From contig NZ_JAGIZA010000012.1 in NCBI RefSeq assembly GCF_017813365.1, forward strand, positions 62,001-126,000: DNA of 64,000 bases. The letters run 5' to 3'. The DNA comes from Roseomonas indoligenes (GTDB taxonomy: Bacteria > Pseudomonadota > Alphaproteobacteria > Acetobacterales > Acetobacteraceae). Below the pieces are notes generated by a model. The model searched no databases. It saw only the letters and a list, made by a program, of their open reading frames with translations, and had not been told where the DNA came from. This document shows, one piece after another, positions 42,575 through 52,367 of this stretch; positions within the stretch are counted from its first letter, which is position 1, and each line of letters starts with the position of its first letter. The translations under genes were made by a program, and so were the position numbers.

Positions 42575-44887
42575 ATGGATGCCTGGCCGAACGAGCCCCC
42601 CGCCCCCTCGGATGAGCCTGCCCGCCTGTGGCATGAGGGCCGTTTCGCGGAGGCCGCGCTGCGCTACGCGGCCCTCGCGGCGCAGCTGCCGGACCCGGCT
42701 GGCGCGCTGCTGTGGCAGGGACACGCCCTGCGGCGGGCGGGCGATCCCGCCGCCGCCCTGACCGTCTATTCCCGCGCCGCTGCCGAAGCCCCCGCGGACC
42801 CCGCGCCGCACCGCCATGCCGGGCACACGCTCCGCCTCAGCGGCCGGCCGGAGGAGGCCTGGGAGCGTTACGCCATGGCCGTGGCGCTGGAGACCGGGGC
42901 CACCTCGGGCCCTGGGGTGCAGGCGGCCATCACCGCGCTGATGGCCGGGGATCCCGGCCCGCCCGAGCCGCCGCGCCCGGCCCGCCCGGTCACCATCGCC
43001 GCCGACCTGCCCGCCCCGGCGCCCCGCCCTGCCACGGCGGCGGCCGCAGCCCCGGCGCGCCCGGTGCCGCGGATGCCCACGATGCTCGCCCCGCCGCCAC
43101 GCCCCCGCATGGCGATGCTGCGCGCCGGCGGTGCCGCCGGCCCGCGCGCACCGGTGCCGGCCGGGGGCGGCATCGCCTTCGACATCAGCGACCTTCTCCT
43201 CCACTTCGAGGGGCGGCGGACGCTCACTGGGATCCAGCGCGTGCAGGCCAGCCTCGTCGGCGCGGCGCTCGGGGCCGGGCTGGACGCGGCTTACCTGGCC
43301 TTCGACCGCGAAAGGGTTGCCTGGCGGGCGGTCCCGGCGGAGGCGCTGTCCCTGCTCCTTGCTGCTGCGGCGGCCGGCAGTGACGCCGAGGATCCGGCCT
43401 GGATCGCGGCGCGGGACCCGGTGCTGGAGGCCGCCAGGCGCGGGCGGACACATGTCTTCGCGCCCGGCACCTCCCTGGTGAACCTTGGCAATTCCTGGGG
43501 CATTCCCGATTACTTCCGCGGCCTCCGCGCCGCCCAGCGGGGTGCCGGCCTGCGCTTCGTGCCCTTCCTGCACGACTGCGTGCCGCTTGTGATGCCGGAA
43601 CACTGCGTGCGGACGCTGGTGCAGGACTATGTGCGCTGGTTCTCCTCCATGGGCGTCCACGCGCACGGGGTACTCTGCAATTCGGAGTGCACGCGGGCCG
43701 ATGGTCACCGCTTCCTCGACTCGCTTCTCCCCGGGCTGGAACTGCCGATGCAGGTGGTGCGGCTGGATGCCGACCCGCGCGGCAACGCGGCCCCCGATCC
43801 CTCGGCGCTGGACGGGACGCGCGCACCCCGCCCGCCCGAGCCCTACGTCCTGTTCGTCGCGACGGTCGAGAGCCGGAAGGACCACCTGACTGCCTTCCGC
43901 GCCTGGCTGGCCCTGCTGCGCCGGCACGGGCCGGCGCGCGTGCCCCGGCTGGTCTGCGTCGGCGCCCAGGGCTGGCACGCCGAGGCGGCGATGAACCTGC
44001 TGGAGGGCAATGCGGAGCTGTCCCGCCACGTGGTGCTGTTGCACGGCATCTCCGATGGCGGGCTGGCCGCGCTGTACCGGGACTGCCTCTTCACGCTCTA
44101 CAACTCCCACTACGAGGGCTGGGGGCTACCGGTCACGGAGAGCCTCGCCTGGGGCAAGGTGCCGGTGGTGCCGAGCCATTCCGCCCTGCTGGAATCGGGC
44201 GAGGGCGCGGCCGTCTACGTGGACCCGCAGAGCGAGGCGAGCATGGCGGCCGCCGTGGAGCGGCTGCTCTTCGAGCCCGGGGCGCTGGACACAGCGGAGG
44301 CCTCGGTCGCCGCCCTGCCCGCGCGGCGCCGCTGGGACGCGGTGCTGGCCCAGGTGGTCGCGGCGCTCGAAGACTTCGGAAAGGCCGCCGTGACGCCGGT
44401 AGCGGAGCGGCTCTCCCTTCCGCTCGGGCTGCACCTCCCGCTGGGGCGAGCTGACTCGGCGGTGCCGGACCCGGCCATCGCGCTCGGCGACCTGGTGCGG
44501 GACGGCGCGGGATGGCGGCCGCCGGAAGAATGGGGCACCGCGCTGGCGGGCGGTCCCGCCCGGCTACGCCTTCCCCTGCCGCCGGGCACGGAGGGGCTGC
44601 TGCGGCTTCACCTCGAGTTCCGGGCGGAGGGCGGGGGTGGGCTGACCGCCGCACTCTTCGCCGACTCCGCCCCGGCAGGCGGGGCCCGCGTCGCCGACCT
44701 TCCCGCCGGCGATTTCGCGACCGCCTTTCCGGTGACGGTCGCCCAGGGCACCGTGGCGCTGGAACTGGAGATCGAGGCACCGGAGGGGACGGGACTTCGC
44801 GGCCTGATGCTCTGCCGCGACGACGACCTGCTGGCGCGGCTCTCCTTCCTGGAGGCGCAGGGGCTGCCCTCGCCGCGGATCGGCTGA
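42575..44887 (+). CDS. TPR-glycosyltransferase fusion (GT4) with C-terminal accessory domain
   Basis: 770 residues from ATG 42575. The N-terminal part (about 15-130) has tetratricopeptide helices (ARLWHEGRFAEAALRYAALA, LWQGHALRRAGDPAAALTVY). An Ala/Pro linker (130-190) follows. The GT4 domain starts at FDISDLLLHFEGRRTLTGIQ and runs to SLAWGKVPVVPSHSALL; LFVATVESRKDHLTAFRAWL and LYNSHYEGWGLPVTESLAWG are donor-site motifs. The last 150 residues are a beta-rich domain with GWRPPEEWGTALAGG and LRLPLPPGTEGLLRLHLEF, related in pattern to the small protein at 26250-26990. TPR fused to GT suggests that it binds a protein partner or substrate. It is downstream of ugpC on the same strand. Confidence 0.88.
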   Translation: MDAWPNEPPAPSDEPARLWHEGRFAEAALRYAALAAQLPDPAGALLWQGHALRRAGDPAAALTVYSRAAAEAPADPAPHRHAGHTLRLSGRPEEAWERYAMAVALETGATSGPGVQAAITALMAGDPGPPEPPRPARPVTIAADLPAPAPRPATAAAAAPARPVPRMPTMLAPPPRPRMAMLRAGGAAGPRAPVPAGGGIAFDISDLLLHFEGRRTLTGIQRVQASLVGAALGAGLDAAYLAFDRERVAWRAVPAEALSLLLAAAAAGSDAEDPAWIAARDPVLEAARRGRTHVFAPGTSLVNLGNSWGIPDYFRGLRAAQRGAGLRFVPFLHDCVPLVMPEHCVRTLVQDYVRWFSSMGVHAHGVLCNSECTRADGHRFLDSLLPGLELPMQVVRLDADPRGNAAPDPSALDGTRAPRPPEPYVLFVATVESRKDHLTAFRAWLALLRRHGPARVPRLVCVGAQGWHAEAAMNLLEGNAELSRHVVLLHGISDGGLAALYRDCLFTLYNSHYEGWGLPVTESLAWGKVPVVPSHSALLESGEGAAVYVDPQSEASMAAAVERLLFEPGALDTAEASVAALPARRRWDAVLAQVVAALEDFGKAAVTPVAERLSLPLGLHLPLGRADSAVPDPAIALGDLVRDGAGWRPPEEWGTALAGGPARLRLPLPPGTEGLLRLHLEFRAEGGGGLTAALFADSAPAGGARVADLPAGDFATAFPVTVAQGTVALELEIEAPEGTGLRGLMLCRDDDLLARLSFLEAQGLPSPRIG

Positions 44888-45003
44888 AATACAGCCACTG
44901 GTTGCTGGAGTGTTAACGGCCCGGCCGGCGAGGCTGGGCCATGCACGCCATCCGACCCTCCCGCTTAACCAGGGATTCACGGCTCTCCGGTATGATCCTG
45001 CGC

Positions 45004-45201
45004 ATGATCAGCAGCAACTCTCTTGCCGCCTTCACGCAGGACGTTTCCCGCGCCGCCGGCATCGGGGAGGTTCGCCCGGTCCGCGCCGCCGCGGGCGGGT
45101 CGGAGCGCTCCGCCGCCCCGCCCCAGCGCGTGCTGGAAGCCGTGCCAGCCGCGCCAGCCACCCCTCTACCACGCGGCTCCCTGCTCGACCTCCGGGTCTA
45201 G
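45004..45201 (+). CDS. Small hypothetical protein (65 residues)
   Basis: Start ATG 45004 gives MISSNSLAAFTQDVSRAAGI, followed by an Ala/Arg/Pro-rich tail ending RGSLLDLRV. Starts at 44941 and 44992 are also in frame. TATGAT at 44991-44996 is a good -10 and would place the transcript start at or next to this ATG, so the message may be leaderless. There is no membrane segment. Family unknown. Confidence 0.5.
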   Translation: MISSNSLAAFTQDVSRAAGIGEVRPVRAAAGGSERSAAPPQRVLEAVPAAPATPLPRGSLLDLRV

Positions 45202-45266
45202 TCTGCCACCCCCGGGGACTTGTTAAGGGGTTGTGACCGGAAAGGCCCGACGCCATTCTTCCGCCC

Positions 45267-45842
45267 ATGTCCGGGCAGTTCGAACGGGTACGGCAGGCCG
45301 ATGACGACCGCGACCGGCTGGTCTGCCGGGACTGCGGCTACGTGGCCTATGAGAACCCTAAGATCGTGGTGGGTTCGGTGGTCGCCCTGCCCGATGGATT
45401 GGGTGGCGAGGCCGTTCTGCTCTGCCGCCGCGCCATAGAGCCGCGCCGCGGTTTCTGGACCCTGCCCGCCGGCTACATGGAAATGGGCGAGACGGTGGAG
45501 GAAGGCGCCCGCCGCGAGGCGTGGGAGGAAGCCCGCGCCCGGATCCGGACGGAAGGGGTCCTGGCCGTCTACTCCGTCTCCCGCATCGGCCAGGTCCAGG
45601 TGATGTTCCGTGCTCGGCTGGATGAGCCCGGCTTCGAGGCCGGGCCGGAGAGCCTGGAGGTGCGCGCCTTCGCCTGGGACGAGATCCCCTGGGACGATAT
45701 CGCCTTCCCGACGGTCCGATGGGCGCTCCACGCCTGGCGCGAGGGGGCCGGTTATCCAGGCCCCGCCGTTCTCAATCCGCCCGAGGATGCGCGGGGTACG
45801 CGCCCCCTGCCCGGGCCCGCCCTGGCCGGAGGTGCCGGATGA
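45267..45842 (+). CDS. Nudix hydrolase with an N-terminal zinc ribbon half-site
   Basis: 191 residues. LVCRDCGYVAYENPKIVVGS at the N-terminus is the short Cys pair and YxNPK motif seen in NudC-like and ADP-ribose-type Nudix proteins. The Nudix box runs GYMEMGETVEEGARREAWEEA, but the usual Gly after the second EEx is Arg (EEARA), a small departure. The strands GGEAVLLCRRAIEPRRGFWT and RAFAWDEIPWDDIAFP fit the fold. It would hydrolyse a nucleoside diphosphate linked to another moiety; the substrate is unknown. The stop overlaps the next gene by 4 bases (ATGA). Confidence 0.85.
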   Translation: MSGQFERVRQADDDRDRLVCRDCGYVAYENPKIVVGSVVALPDGLGGEAVLLCRRAIEPRRGFWTLPAGYMEMGETVEEGARREAWEEARARIRTEGVLAVYSVSRIGQVQVMFRARLDEPGFEAGPESLEVRAFAWDEIPWDDIAFPTVRWALHAWREGAGYPGPAVLNPPEDARGTRPLPGPALAGGAG

Positions 45843-46294
45843 TCGCAACCCTTGCCCTATCCACGTTCCTTCTCGGTGCCGCGCCACTGGATGGCGGACC
45901 GCCAGGAGCGGGCATCCAGCTCGTACAGGAGGCGGCCCCGGAGGTCGCCCCGCAGGCAGCGCCCGCTCCGGCCGCTCGCCGGCGCCCGGCCCGGCGTCGT
46001 CCTGTGCGGCGCCGTGTGGCCCCGGCACCCCAGGAGGAGGTGCTGACCATCCCGGCCCCCGCGCCCGCTCCGGCGCCGCAGGCCGACATCGCCCCGATGC
46101 CGAACCGCAACATCGAGGCGCCGCGGCCCCCGCCCGCACCCGAGACCGCGACGATCCGCCCGGACCTGATCGAGCCCCGCTCGTTGCCCGATGCCCGTAC
46201 CCAGTCCGGCACGCGCGGTTACACGGAGCGGCAGGACCGGCTCTACCGCGACCCGGCGGCAGGCGCGCGGCTGAACATTCCCTTCTCCTACTGA
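45839..46294 (+). CDS. Hypothetical secreted Pro/Ala/Arg-rich protein
   Basis: 151 residues, coupled to the Nudix gene by ATGA overlap. It starts MIATLALSTFLLGAAP, a likely short signal peptide, and then has an Ala/Pro-rich stretch, an Arg-Pro block (RRRPARRRPVRRR), and a C-terminal part with GYTERQDRLYRDPAAGARLN. The Arg block could bind nucleic acid or a negatively charged glycan. No family is recognised. Its 3' end overlaps the convergent creatininase gene by 7 bases. Confidence 0.6.
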   Translation: MIATLALSTFLLGAAPLDGGPPGAGIQLVQEAAPEVAPQAAPAPAARRRPARRRPVRRRVAPAPQEEVLTIPAPAPAPAPQADIAPMPNRNIEAPRPPPAPETATIRPDLIEPRSLPDARTQSGTRGYTERQDRLYRDPAAGARLNIPFSY

Positions 46295-47091
46295 GGCGGG
46301 CGCCCGGCACGGCCGGGCGTCCAGACGTCGTCCGGAACCGACCAGAGAAGGGGATCGCGAAGCCCCTTCGCCAGCGCCTCGGCCATGGCGGCCAGGATGC
46401 GCTCGCCCTTCTCCGCCGTTGCCGCGCGCGGGTCGCCGCGCACGCCCGTACCGGGCGCGCGCTCCGCGAAAGACCAGAAGCGCTGGAAGGCGCTGCTGCC
46501 GACGGACCGGGCGTTCTCGGAGATCGCGCCGGCGATGCGGTCCTTCCGCACACCCTCCGGGTTCAGGGCCAGGTAGAGGCTCGTTTCCGCCTCGCAGGCG
46601 TGCAAAGTGCCGGACTGCGTCTCCAGGATGCCGGCGATCGCTGCCGCTGCGGCGTTGTGGATCGTCACCGTGACCACCGGGATCCCCGTCTCCGCGCCCA
46701 GTTCCCGCGCAATCACCATCAGCGGCTCCACGTTGCCGCCATGGGAGTTGGAGAGGAGCAGCTTGCGGAAGCCGCAGGCCTGGATGGAGCGGACCACGCA
46801 GGCGATCACCGCCTGCATCGCCCGGAAATCCAGGCTGATCGTGCCGCCGAAGGGCAGGTGGTGCTCGCTGATGCCCTGCCACATCGGCGGCAGCACGATC
46901 GCCGGCGCGTCCGCGGCCACCAGTTCCGCGGCGCGGATGGCGGTGGCGTGGCCGATCAGGCTGTCCGTCCAGACCGGCAGATGCGGCCCGTGCTGCTCCA
47001 GCGCGGCAACGGGCAGGATCACGGTGGCGTCGCGGGCGGCCCAATCGCCGATTTCGGCGGCGGTCAGCCGCTCCCAGCGCACTTCCGCCAT
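46288..47091 (-). CDS. Creatininase-family amidohydrolase
   Basis: 267 residues. LPVAALEQHGPHLPVWTDSL (residues 26-45) carries the metal-binding Glu32, His34 and Asp43 of the creatininase/MftE family. Further family motifs are LLSNSHGGNVEPLMV and CEAETSLYLAL. Members hydrolyse creatinine or modify peptides or formamidopyrimidines; the exact reaction cannot be read here. The start ATG 47091 overlaps the ftsY stop by one base (TGATG), so it is translated from the ftsY message. Confidence 0.85.
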   Translation of the reverse strand: MAEVRWERLTAAEIGDWAARDATVILPVAALEQHGPHLPVWTDSLIGHATAIRAAELVAADAPAIVLPPMWQGISEHHLPFGGTISLDFRAMQAVIACVVRSIQACGFRKLLLSNSHGGNVEPLMVIARELGAETGIPVVTVTIHNAAAAAIAGILETQSGTLHACEAETSLYLALNPEGVRKDRIAGAISENARSVGSSAFQRFWSFAERAPGTGVRGDPRAATAEKGERILAAMAEALAKGLRDPLLWSVPDDVWTPGRAGRPPQ

Positions 47092-48545
47092 CAGGAAAGA
47101 CCCACCAGGGATCGCGCGTAGTCCCGTGCCTCGAAGGGACGGAGGTCGGCGGCGGTCTCGCCTACGCCCACGGCATGGACGGGCAGGCCAAACTCCTCTG
47201 CCAGGGCCACGACGACGCCGCCCTTGGCGGAGCCGTCCAGCTTCGTGACGATCAGGCCGGTCACATCCACCATCTCGCGGAACACCTTGCACTGCTGCAC
47301 GGCATTCTGGCCGGTCGTGGCGTCCAGCACGAGAAGAACGGCGTGCGGCACCTCCGCGTCCAGCTTGCGGAGGACGCGGACGACCTTGCGCAGCTCCTCC
47401 ATGAGCCCGGCCTTGTTGTGCAGGCGGCCGGCGGTGTCGATCAGGAGAATGTCGGCGGCTTCGGCCCGGGCGCGCTGCAGGGCCTCATGCGCTAGGCCGG
47501 CCGCATCGGCGCCCTCCTTCGCGGGGGCGACCACGGTGCTGCCGGTGCGCTCGCCCCAGATCTGCAACTGCTCCACGGCGGCGGCGCGGAAGGTGTCGCC
47601 CGCCGCCATCATCACGCGGCGACCCTCCGCGCTGTAATTCTGGGCCAGCTTTGCAATGGTGGTGGTCTTCCCCGTGCCGTTCACGCCGACGACGAGCACT
47701 ACGTAGGGCTTCCTTCCCCAGTCCGGCCTGAAAGGCTGCGCGACGGGGGCCAGGATCTCGGCGATCTCCTCGGCCAGGGCGGACTTCACCTCGTCCTCGC
47801 CCACCTCCTTGCCGAAACGGGTGCGGCGGAAGCTGGCGACGATGCGCTGTGCAGCCGGCAGGCCGAGATCGGCCGTGATCAGCGTCTCCTCCAGCTCCTC
47901 CAACGCCGCATCGTCCAGGCGGCGTTTGCGGAACAGGCCGGTGAGGTTCTCCGTTAGCCGCGCGGTGGAACGGGACAGGCCCGCCTTCAGCCGGGAGAAG
48001 AAGCCGCCCGTCGTCGCAGGCTCCTCTGCCAGGGCCTCCGGCCCTGGGGCGGGCGGCGCCGGCGGGACTTCCGCCCGGGGCGCCGCCGGCGCCGGGGCCG
48101 GCTCCTCGCGCAGCATGGAAGGGGCATGCGGCGGGGCGTGCAGGTGCACGACCTTCGGCACCGGCTGCGCGACCTCGGGCTCGCCGAGGTCGGGCTCCTC
48201 CGGGATGCCGGGCATCATCGGGCGGGGTGGTGGCGGGAAGCCCGCTTCCCCCGTCGGCATCGGGACCGGCTGCGGCAGAACGAAGCCCGGAATGCCAGAG
48301 ACCTGCGGCAGCAGGTGATCCGGCTGATGGGCCTGGATCGGCGGGGGAGAGGCCGGCGGGTCGCCGGTGGTCGGATCCGGTTCCGGGACCTGCGGCTCGG
48401 GGTCCGGCTCCCGCACCGGGGCGGACGGCTCGGAGGGCGTGGGCGGGATAGCCGGCGCGTCCGGCTCGGTGGCCGGCGGCGGGGAGACCGGCTCGGGGGT
48501 GGCCAGGCGGCCCGTCAGCCGCCCCCACAAGTCCTTCAGGGCCAT
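47091..48545 (-). CDS. ftsY: Signal recognition particle receptor FtsY
   Basis: 484 residues. A short basic start (MALKDLWGRLTGRLA) is followed by a long Pro/Ala/Glu-rich acidic region (about 20-180), longer than in many alphaproteobacteria; it plays the membrane-binding A-domain role. The NG domain begins about residue 183 (GGFFSRLKAGLSRSTARLTE). G1 VGVNGTGKTTTIAKL, G2 AAGDTFRAAAVEQL, G3 LIDTAGRLHNK, G4 TKLDGSAKGG and the closing FGLPVHAVGVGETAADLRPF are intact. It docks SRP-ribosome complexes at the inner membrane and hydrolyses GTP. dapF precedes it by 25 bases in the same direction. Confidence 0.97.
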   Translation of the reverse strand: MALKDLWGRLTGRLATPEPVSPPPATEPDAPAIPPTPSEPSAPVREPDPEPQVPEPDPTTGDPPASPPPIQAHQPDHLLPQVSGIPGFVLPQPVPMPTGEAGFPPPPRPMMPGIPEEPDLGEPEVAQPVPKVVHLHAPPHAPSMLREEPAPAPAAPRAEVPPAPPAPGPEALAEEPATTGGFFSRLKAGLSRSTARLTENLTGLFRKRRLDDAALEELEETLITADLGLPAAQRIVASFRRTRFGKEVGEDEVKSALAEEIAEILAPVAQPFRPDWGRKPYVVLVVGVNGTGKTTTIAKLAQNYSAEGRRVMMAAGDTFRAAAVEQLQIWGERTGSTVVAPAKEGADAAGLAHEALQRARAEAADILLIDTAGRLHNKAGLMEELRKVVRVLRKLDAEVPHAVLLVLDATTGQNAVQQCKVFREMVDVTGLIVTKLDGSAKGGVVVALAEEFGLPVHAVGVGETAADLRPFEARDYARSLVGLS

Positions 48546-48570
48546 GCGCTCTCCTTCGCGGTGGGACCCC

Positions 48571-49401
48571 TCACGCCGGATAGGCGTCGAGGTCGATCAT
48601 GCCGGTGAACGCGGTGGCGGCGGGGCCGGACATCAGCACGTGGCCGTCCTCCCGCCACTCGATCCGCAGGTCGCCGCCGGGCAGCGAGACGGTGGCCGCG
48701 CGGGCGGAGAGGCCTCGGCGCGCCGCGTTCACCAGCGCGGCGCAGGCGCCAGTGCCGCAGGCGAGCGTCAGCCCGGCGCCGCGCTCCCAGACCACCAGCT
48801 TCAGGTGGTCCGGCGCCAGGACCTGGACGAAGCCGATATTGGCACGCTCGGGGAAGAACGGGTCGTGCTCCAGCGCCGGGCCGATGCGCGGGATGTCCAG
48901 CGCCGCGAGGTCCGGCACGAAGAAGGTGGCGTGCGGGTTGCCCATGGAGAGGCCCGCCGGATCGGACACGCCCTCGGCCGAGAGGGGCAGGTGCAGGGTG
49001 TCCATCGCCCGGGCCAGCGGCACCTCGTCCCAGCCCAGCCGGGCCGGCCCCATGTCCACGCGGATGGTGCCATCCGGCAGGCGCTCGGAGGGCAGCTCGC
49101 CGGAAATGGTGCGAACGGAGAGCGCGTCCCGCCCGGACTCCGTCATCACCAGCTCCGCCACGCAGCGGGTCGCGTTGCCGCAGGCCCCGGCCTCGGAGCC
49201 GTCGGGGTTGCGGATCCGCATGAACACCTCCGCCCCGCCCTCGCCCGGCTCCATGACGATGAACTGGTCGCAGCCGATGCCGGTGCGGCGGTCCGCGATG
49301 GCGGCGGCGCGGTCCGGGCTGACGGGAAGCGGCGTGGCGCGCGCATCCAGCACGACGAAGTCGTTGCCGAGGCCATGCATCTTGCGGAAGGGGATGATCA
49401 T
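48571..49401 (-). CDS. dapF: Diaminopimelate epimerase
   Basis: 276 residues from ATG 49401. [15 protein letters not shown] opens the protein. The two catalytic Cys are in [10 protein letters not shown] (Cys74) and [12 protein letters not shown], and [13 protein letters not shown] and [10 protein letters not shown] are family segments. It turns LL- into meso-diaminopimelate for lysine and peptidoglycan. In many alphaproteobacteria dapF is followed by mtaB and ftsY; here ftsY follows directly with no methylthiotransferase gene between. Divergent from gluconokinase. Confidence 0.96.
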   Translation of the reverse strand: MIIPFRKMHGLGNDFVVLDARATPLPVSPDRAAAIADRRTGIGCDQFIVMEPGEGGAEVFMRIRNPDGSEAGACGNATRCVAELVMTESGRDALSVRTISGELPSERLPDGTIRVDMGPARLGWDEVPLARAMDTLHLPLSAEGVSDPAGLSMGNPHATFFVPDLAALDIPRIGPALEHDPFFPERANIGFVQVLAPDHLKLVVWERGAGLTLACGTGACAALVNAARRGLSARAATVSLPGGDLRIEWREDGHVLMSGPAATAFTGMIDLDAYPA

Positions 49402-49527
49402 CGCGCCGCCGATATAGGCTTCGCGGGCGCGCGCCGGAAGCGGTGGCCCTTGCCCGAGGACCCGATATGCCTGAGGGACGGGTCTAACTTGGGGCAAGGG
49501 CCGATGGGGAGCCAGGGAGAGAACGCC

Positions 49528-50067
49528 ATGGGGAACGGGGCCGCGGGGGCGGGATCGGCGACCATGCCGGCGCAGGTGGTGCTCGTCATGGGCGTCTCCG
49601 GGGCGGGGAAGACCACGGTCGGCCGTCTTCTCGCGCAGCGGCTGGGTTGGACCTACCTGGAGGGGGACGACATGCACCCGCCCGCCAGCGTCGCGAAGAT
49701 GGCGGGCGGCACGCCGTTGACGGATGAGGACCGCTGGCCCTGGCTCCGCGCCATCGCCGCGGAGATCGACGCACTGCTGACGGCGGGCCGTTCGGGCGTC
49801 GTGACCTGTTCCGCCCTGAAGCGCCGCTACCGCGACATCCTCATCGGCGGGCGAGGCGGGGTGCGGCTGGTCTACCTGAAGGGCGGAACGAACCTGCTCT
49901 CCCCTCGGCTTGCCGTGCGGGCGGGGCATTTCATGCCGCCGAGCCTGCTGGAAAGCCAGTTCGCCGCGCTGGAACCGCCCGAGGATGATGAACACCCCAT
50001 CGTCGTCGTCCCGGACCGCCCGCCGGAGGCGCTGGTCGAGGAAGTGATTCAGGCACTGGGGCGGTAG
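49528..50067 (+). CDS. gntK: Gluconokinase
   Basis: 179 residues from ATG 49528 (an in-frame ATG at 49504 is possible, but AGGGAGAG lies 8 bases before 49528; MPAQVV at 49564 is also possible). P-loop [11 protein letters not shown] at residues 22-32, then [19 protein letters not shown] and [11 protein letters not shown], the gluconate-binding segment, and [12 protein letters not shown]. These match the GntK family, which phosphorylates gluconate to 6-phosphogluconate. No gluconate permease or Entner-Doudoroff gene is next to it. Confidence 0.93.
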   Translation: MGNGAAGAGSATMPAQVVLVMGVSGAGKTTVGRLLAQRLGWTYLEGDDMHPPASVAKMAGGTPLTDEDRWPWLRAIAAEIDALLTAGRSGVVTCSALKRRYRDILIGGRGGVRLVYLKGGTNLLSPRLAVRAGHFMPPSLLESQFAALEPPEDDEHPIVVVPDRPPEALVEEVIQALGR

Positions 50068-50088
50068 TCCGCCCGCCCGGTGGCTCGG

Positions 50089-50104
50089 GCCGCTTGCAAG
50101 CGGC
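50089..50104. promoter_or_regulatory. 16-base perfect palindrome upstream of feoA
   Basis: gccgcttgcaagcggc is its own reverse complement and lies 36 bases before the feoA ATG. It could be an operator for an iron regulator. It is not a classical A/T-rich Fur box, so the regulator, if any, is unknown. Confidence 0.5.
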
Positions 50105-50139
50105 TCGCATCCGCGAACGAGCGGGCCTATAGCGGGCCC

Positions 50140-50421
50140 ATGAACCCCGCCTCCCACATTCCCGGTCAGGCCGCCGACCTCGGCGCCCTGCCGGTCGGTT
50201 TCCAGGGCCGCATCCGCGCGATCCGGGTGGATGGACCGGGCGGGCCGCTTCCCGGGCCGGAGCTGGAGCGGAGGCTGCTGGAGCTCGGCTTCACCGAGGG
50301 CGCACCGGTGGAGATCCTGCACCAGGGCCTGTTCCGCGATCCCATTGCCGTGCGCGTGGCCGGGAGCACGGTGGCGCTGCGCCGCCGCGAGGCCCGCGCC
50401 GTGATCGTCGAGCCGGCCTGA
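50140..50421 (+). CDS. feoA: Ferrous iron transport accessory protein FeoA
   Basis: 93 residues with the SH3-like FeoA fold: [19 protein letters not shown] is the conserved core, followed by [19 protein letters not shown]. It binds FeoB and supports Fe(II) import at the cytoplasmic face. The ATG at 50140 is used because the earlier frame start (50080) reads across the palindrome. The feoB ATG follows after 7 bases, so the two are an operon. Confidence 0.93.
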   Translation: MNPASHIPGQAADLGALPVGFQGRIRAIRVDGPGGPLPGPELERRLLELGFTEGAPVEILHQGLFRDPIAVRVAGSTVALRRREARAVIVEPA

Positions 50422-50428
50422 CCGCGGC

Positions 50429-52357
50429 ATGAGCGAGTCCCTCCTCGCGCACACCGCTGCCCCCGCCGGGGCCGCCGCCCCCTGGGTTGCGCTGGTCGGC
50501 AACCCGAACTGCGGCAAGACGGCGCTCTTCAACGCGCTCACCGGCAGCCGCCAGCACGTGGCGAACTATCCCGGCGTAACGGTGGAACGGAAGGTCGGCC
50601 GCTCCATGACGCCGGGCGGCCGCGAACTGCGGCTGATCGACCTTCCCGGGACCTACGCGCTGCGCGCCCGCAGCCCGGACGAGGCGGTGACGCGCGACGT
50701 GGTGCTGGGCCGCCTGAAGGGCGAGGTGGCGCCGGACCTGCTGCTCCTCGTCGCGGACGCGACGAACCTGCGCCCCGCCCTTCGGCTGGCGCTGGAGCTG
50801 AAGGATGCCGGTCGGCCAATCCTGCTCGCGCTCAACATGATGGACATCGCCCGGCACCGCGGCTTCCGGATCGACCTAGACCGGCTCTCGCGGGAACTGG
50901 GCGTGGCAGTGGTGGAGAGCGTCGCCGTGCGCCGCCAGGGGACGGATGCGCTCCTGGCGCGGCTGGACGGGATGCTCGCCGATCTCCCGCCGCCCGGTCC
51001 CGTCACCTGGCAGGAGGGAGCCGCGGGCAATGTGCGCGCCGCCCAGCGCGAGGCGGACCGCATCCTCGCCGCCTGCGTCGCGGCCCCGGCCGACCCGTCC
51101 TCCGGCACGCGCCGGATCGATGCGGTGCTGCTGCACCCGGTCCTCGGCCTGATCATCTTGCTGGCGGTGCTGTTCCTGATGTTCCAGGCGGTCTTCGCCT
51201 GGGCGACCCCGGCCATGGACGCGATCGACGCGGGCTTCTCGGCGCTGGGCGGGCTGACCGACGCGATGCTGCCGGAAAGCGGCGCGCTCGGCCTGCTGCG
51301 AAGCTTCATCCATGACGGGCTGATCGGCGGCGTCGGCAGCGTGCTGGTCTTCCTGCCGCAGATCCTGGTCCTGTTCCTCTTCATCCTTCTGCTGGAGGAT
51401 TTCGGCTACATGGCGCGGGCCGCCTTCCTGATGGACCGCATCATGGGCGGCGCCGGGCTGCACGGCCGGTCCTTCATCCCGCTGCTCTCCTCCTTCGCCT
51501 GCGCCATCCCCGGCATCATGGCGACGCGGGTGATCGACAGCCGGCACGACCGGCTGGCGACCATCCTGGTTGCGCCGCTGATGACCTGCTCGGCCCGCAT
51601 TCCCGTCTACACGCTCATCATCGCCGCCTTCGTCCCGAACCGGCCGGTGGGCGAAGGCGCCCTGGCCTGGGTGAACTTGCAGGGGCTGGTGATGTTCGGG
51701 CTCTACGCCGCCGGAATCGCCTCCGCCCTCCTCGTTTCCTTCGTCATCAAGAAGGTCCTCTGGCGGCAGCACGCGACCGAGCCCTTCATGCTGCAGCTGC
51801 CGGACTACAAGCTGCCCAGCGCGCGGAACCTGGCCATCGGGCTGTGGCAGCGGGCGTTGGTCTTCATGCGGCGCGCCGGGACCACGATCCTGTCCATGAT
51901 GGTGCTGATCTGGTTCCTCTCCTCCGTCCCGCGGCCGCCGGAGGGCGCGACGGAACCGGCCATCGAATACAGCTTCGCCGCGATGATCGGCCGCGCCGTG
52001 GAGCCGGTGCTGAGCCCGGTGGGGTTCAACTGGCAGATCAGCATGGCGCTGATCCCCGGCATGGCGGCGCGGGAGGTGGCGGTGGCCTCCCTCGGCACCG
52101 TCTATTCCGTGGCGGGCGGGGAGGATGATTCGGCCGGGCTGGGCCAGGCGCTCGCGGGCAAGTGGAGCCTCGCCACGGCCCTCGCCTTCCTCGCCTGGTA
52201 TGTCTTCGCGCCGCAATGCGCGGCGACGCTGGGGGTGATCCGGCGGGAGACGGGCAGCCGGCGCTGGATGCTGGTGAGCTTCGGCTACATGCTCGCGCTG
52301 GCCTACCTCGCGGCCTTCGCGACCTACCAGATCGCGGTCCTGCTCGGCGCGGGCTGA
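50429..52357 (+). CDS. feoB: Ferrous iron transporter FeoB
   Basis: 642 residues. The N-terminal G domain has G1 [14 protein letters not shown] (24-37), G2 VTVE (50-53), G3 DLPGTY (71-76) and G4 NMMD. The membrane part follows with the two Gate segments, [18 protein letters not shown] and [14 protein letters not shown], and a closing helix. The G domain and the loop after it are shorter than in E. coli FeoB (773 residues), as in many alphaproteobacteria. It moves Fe(II) across the inner membrane with GTP hydrolysis. feoC is not present. Confidence 0.96.
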   Translation: MSESLLAHTAAPAGAAAPWVALVGNPNCGKTALFNALTGSRQHVANYPGVTVERKVGRSMTPGGRELRLIDLPGTYALRARSPDEAVTRDVVLGRLKGEVAPDLLLLVADATNLRPALRLALELKDAGRPILLALNMMDIARHRGFRIDLDRLSRELGVAVVESVAVRRQGTDALLARLDGMLADLPPPGPVTWQEGAAGNVRAAQREADRILAACVAAPADPSSGTRRIDAVLLHPVLGLIILLAVLFLMFQAVFAWATPAMDAIDAGFSALGGLTDAMLPESGALGLLRSFIHDGLIGGVGSVLVFLPQILVLFLFILLLEDFGYMARAAFLMDRIMGGAGLHGRSFIPLLSSFACAIPGIMATRVIDSRHDRLATILVAPLMTCSARIPVYTLIIAAFVPNRPVGEGALAWVNLQGLVMFGLYAAGIASALLVSFVIKKVLWRQHATEPFMLQLPDYKLPSARNLAIGLWQRALVFMRRAGTTILSMMVLIWFLSSVPRPPEGATEPAIEYSFAAMIGRAVEPVLSPVGFNWQISMALIPGMAAREVAVASLGTVYSVAGGEDDSAGLGQALAGKWSLATALAFLAWYVFAPQCAATLGVIRRETGSRRWMLVSFGYMLALAYLAAFATYQIAVLLGAG

Positions 52358-52367
52358 GGCGCCGCCC

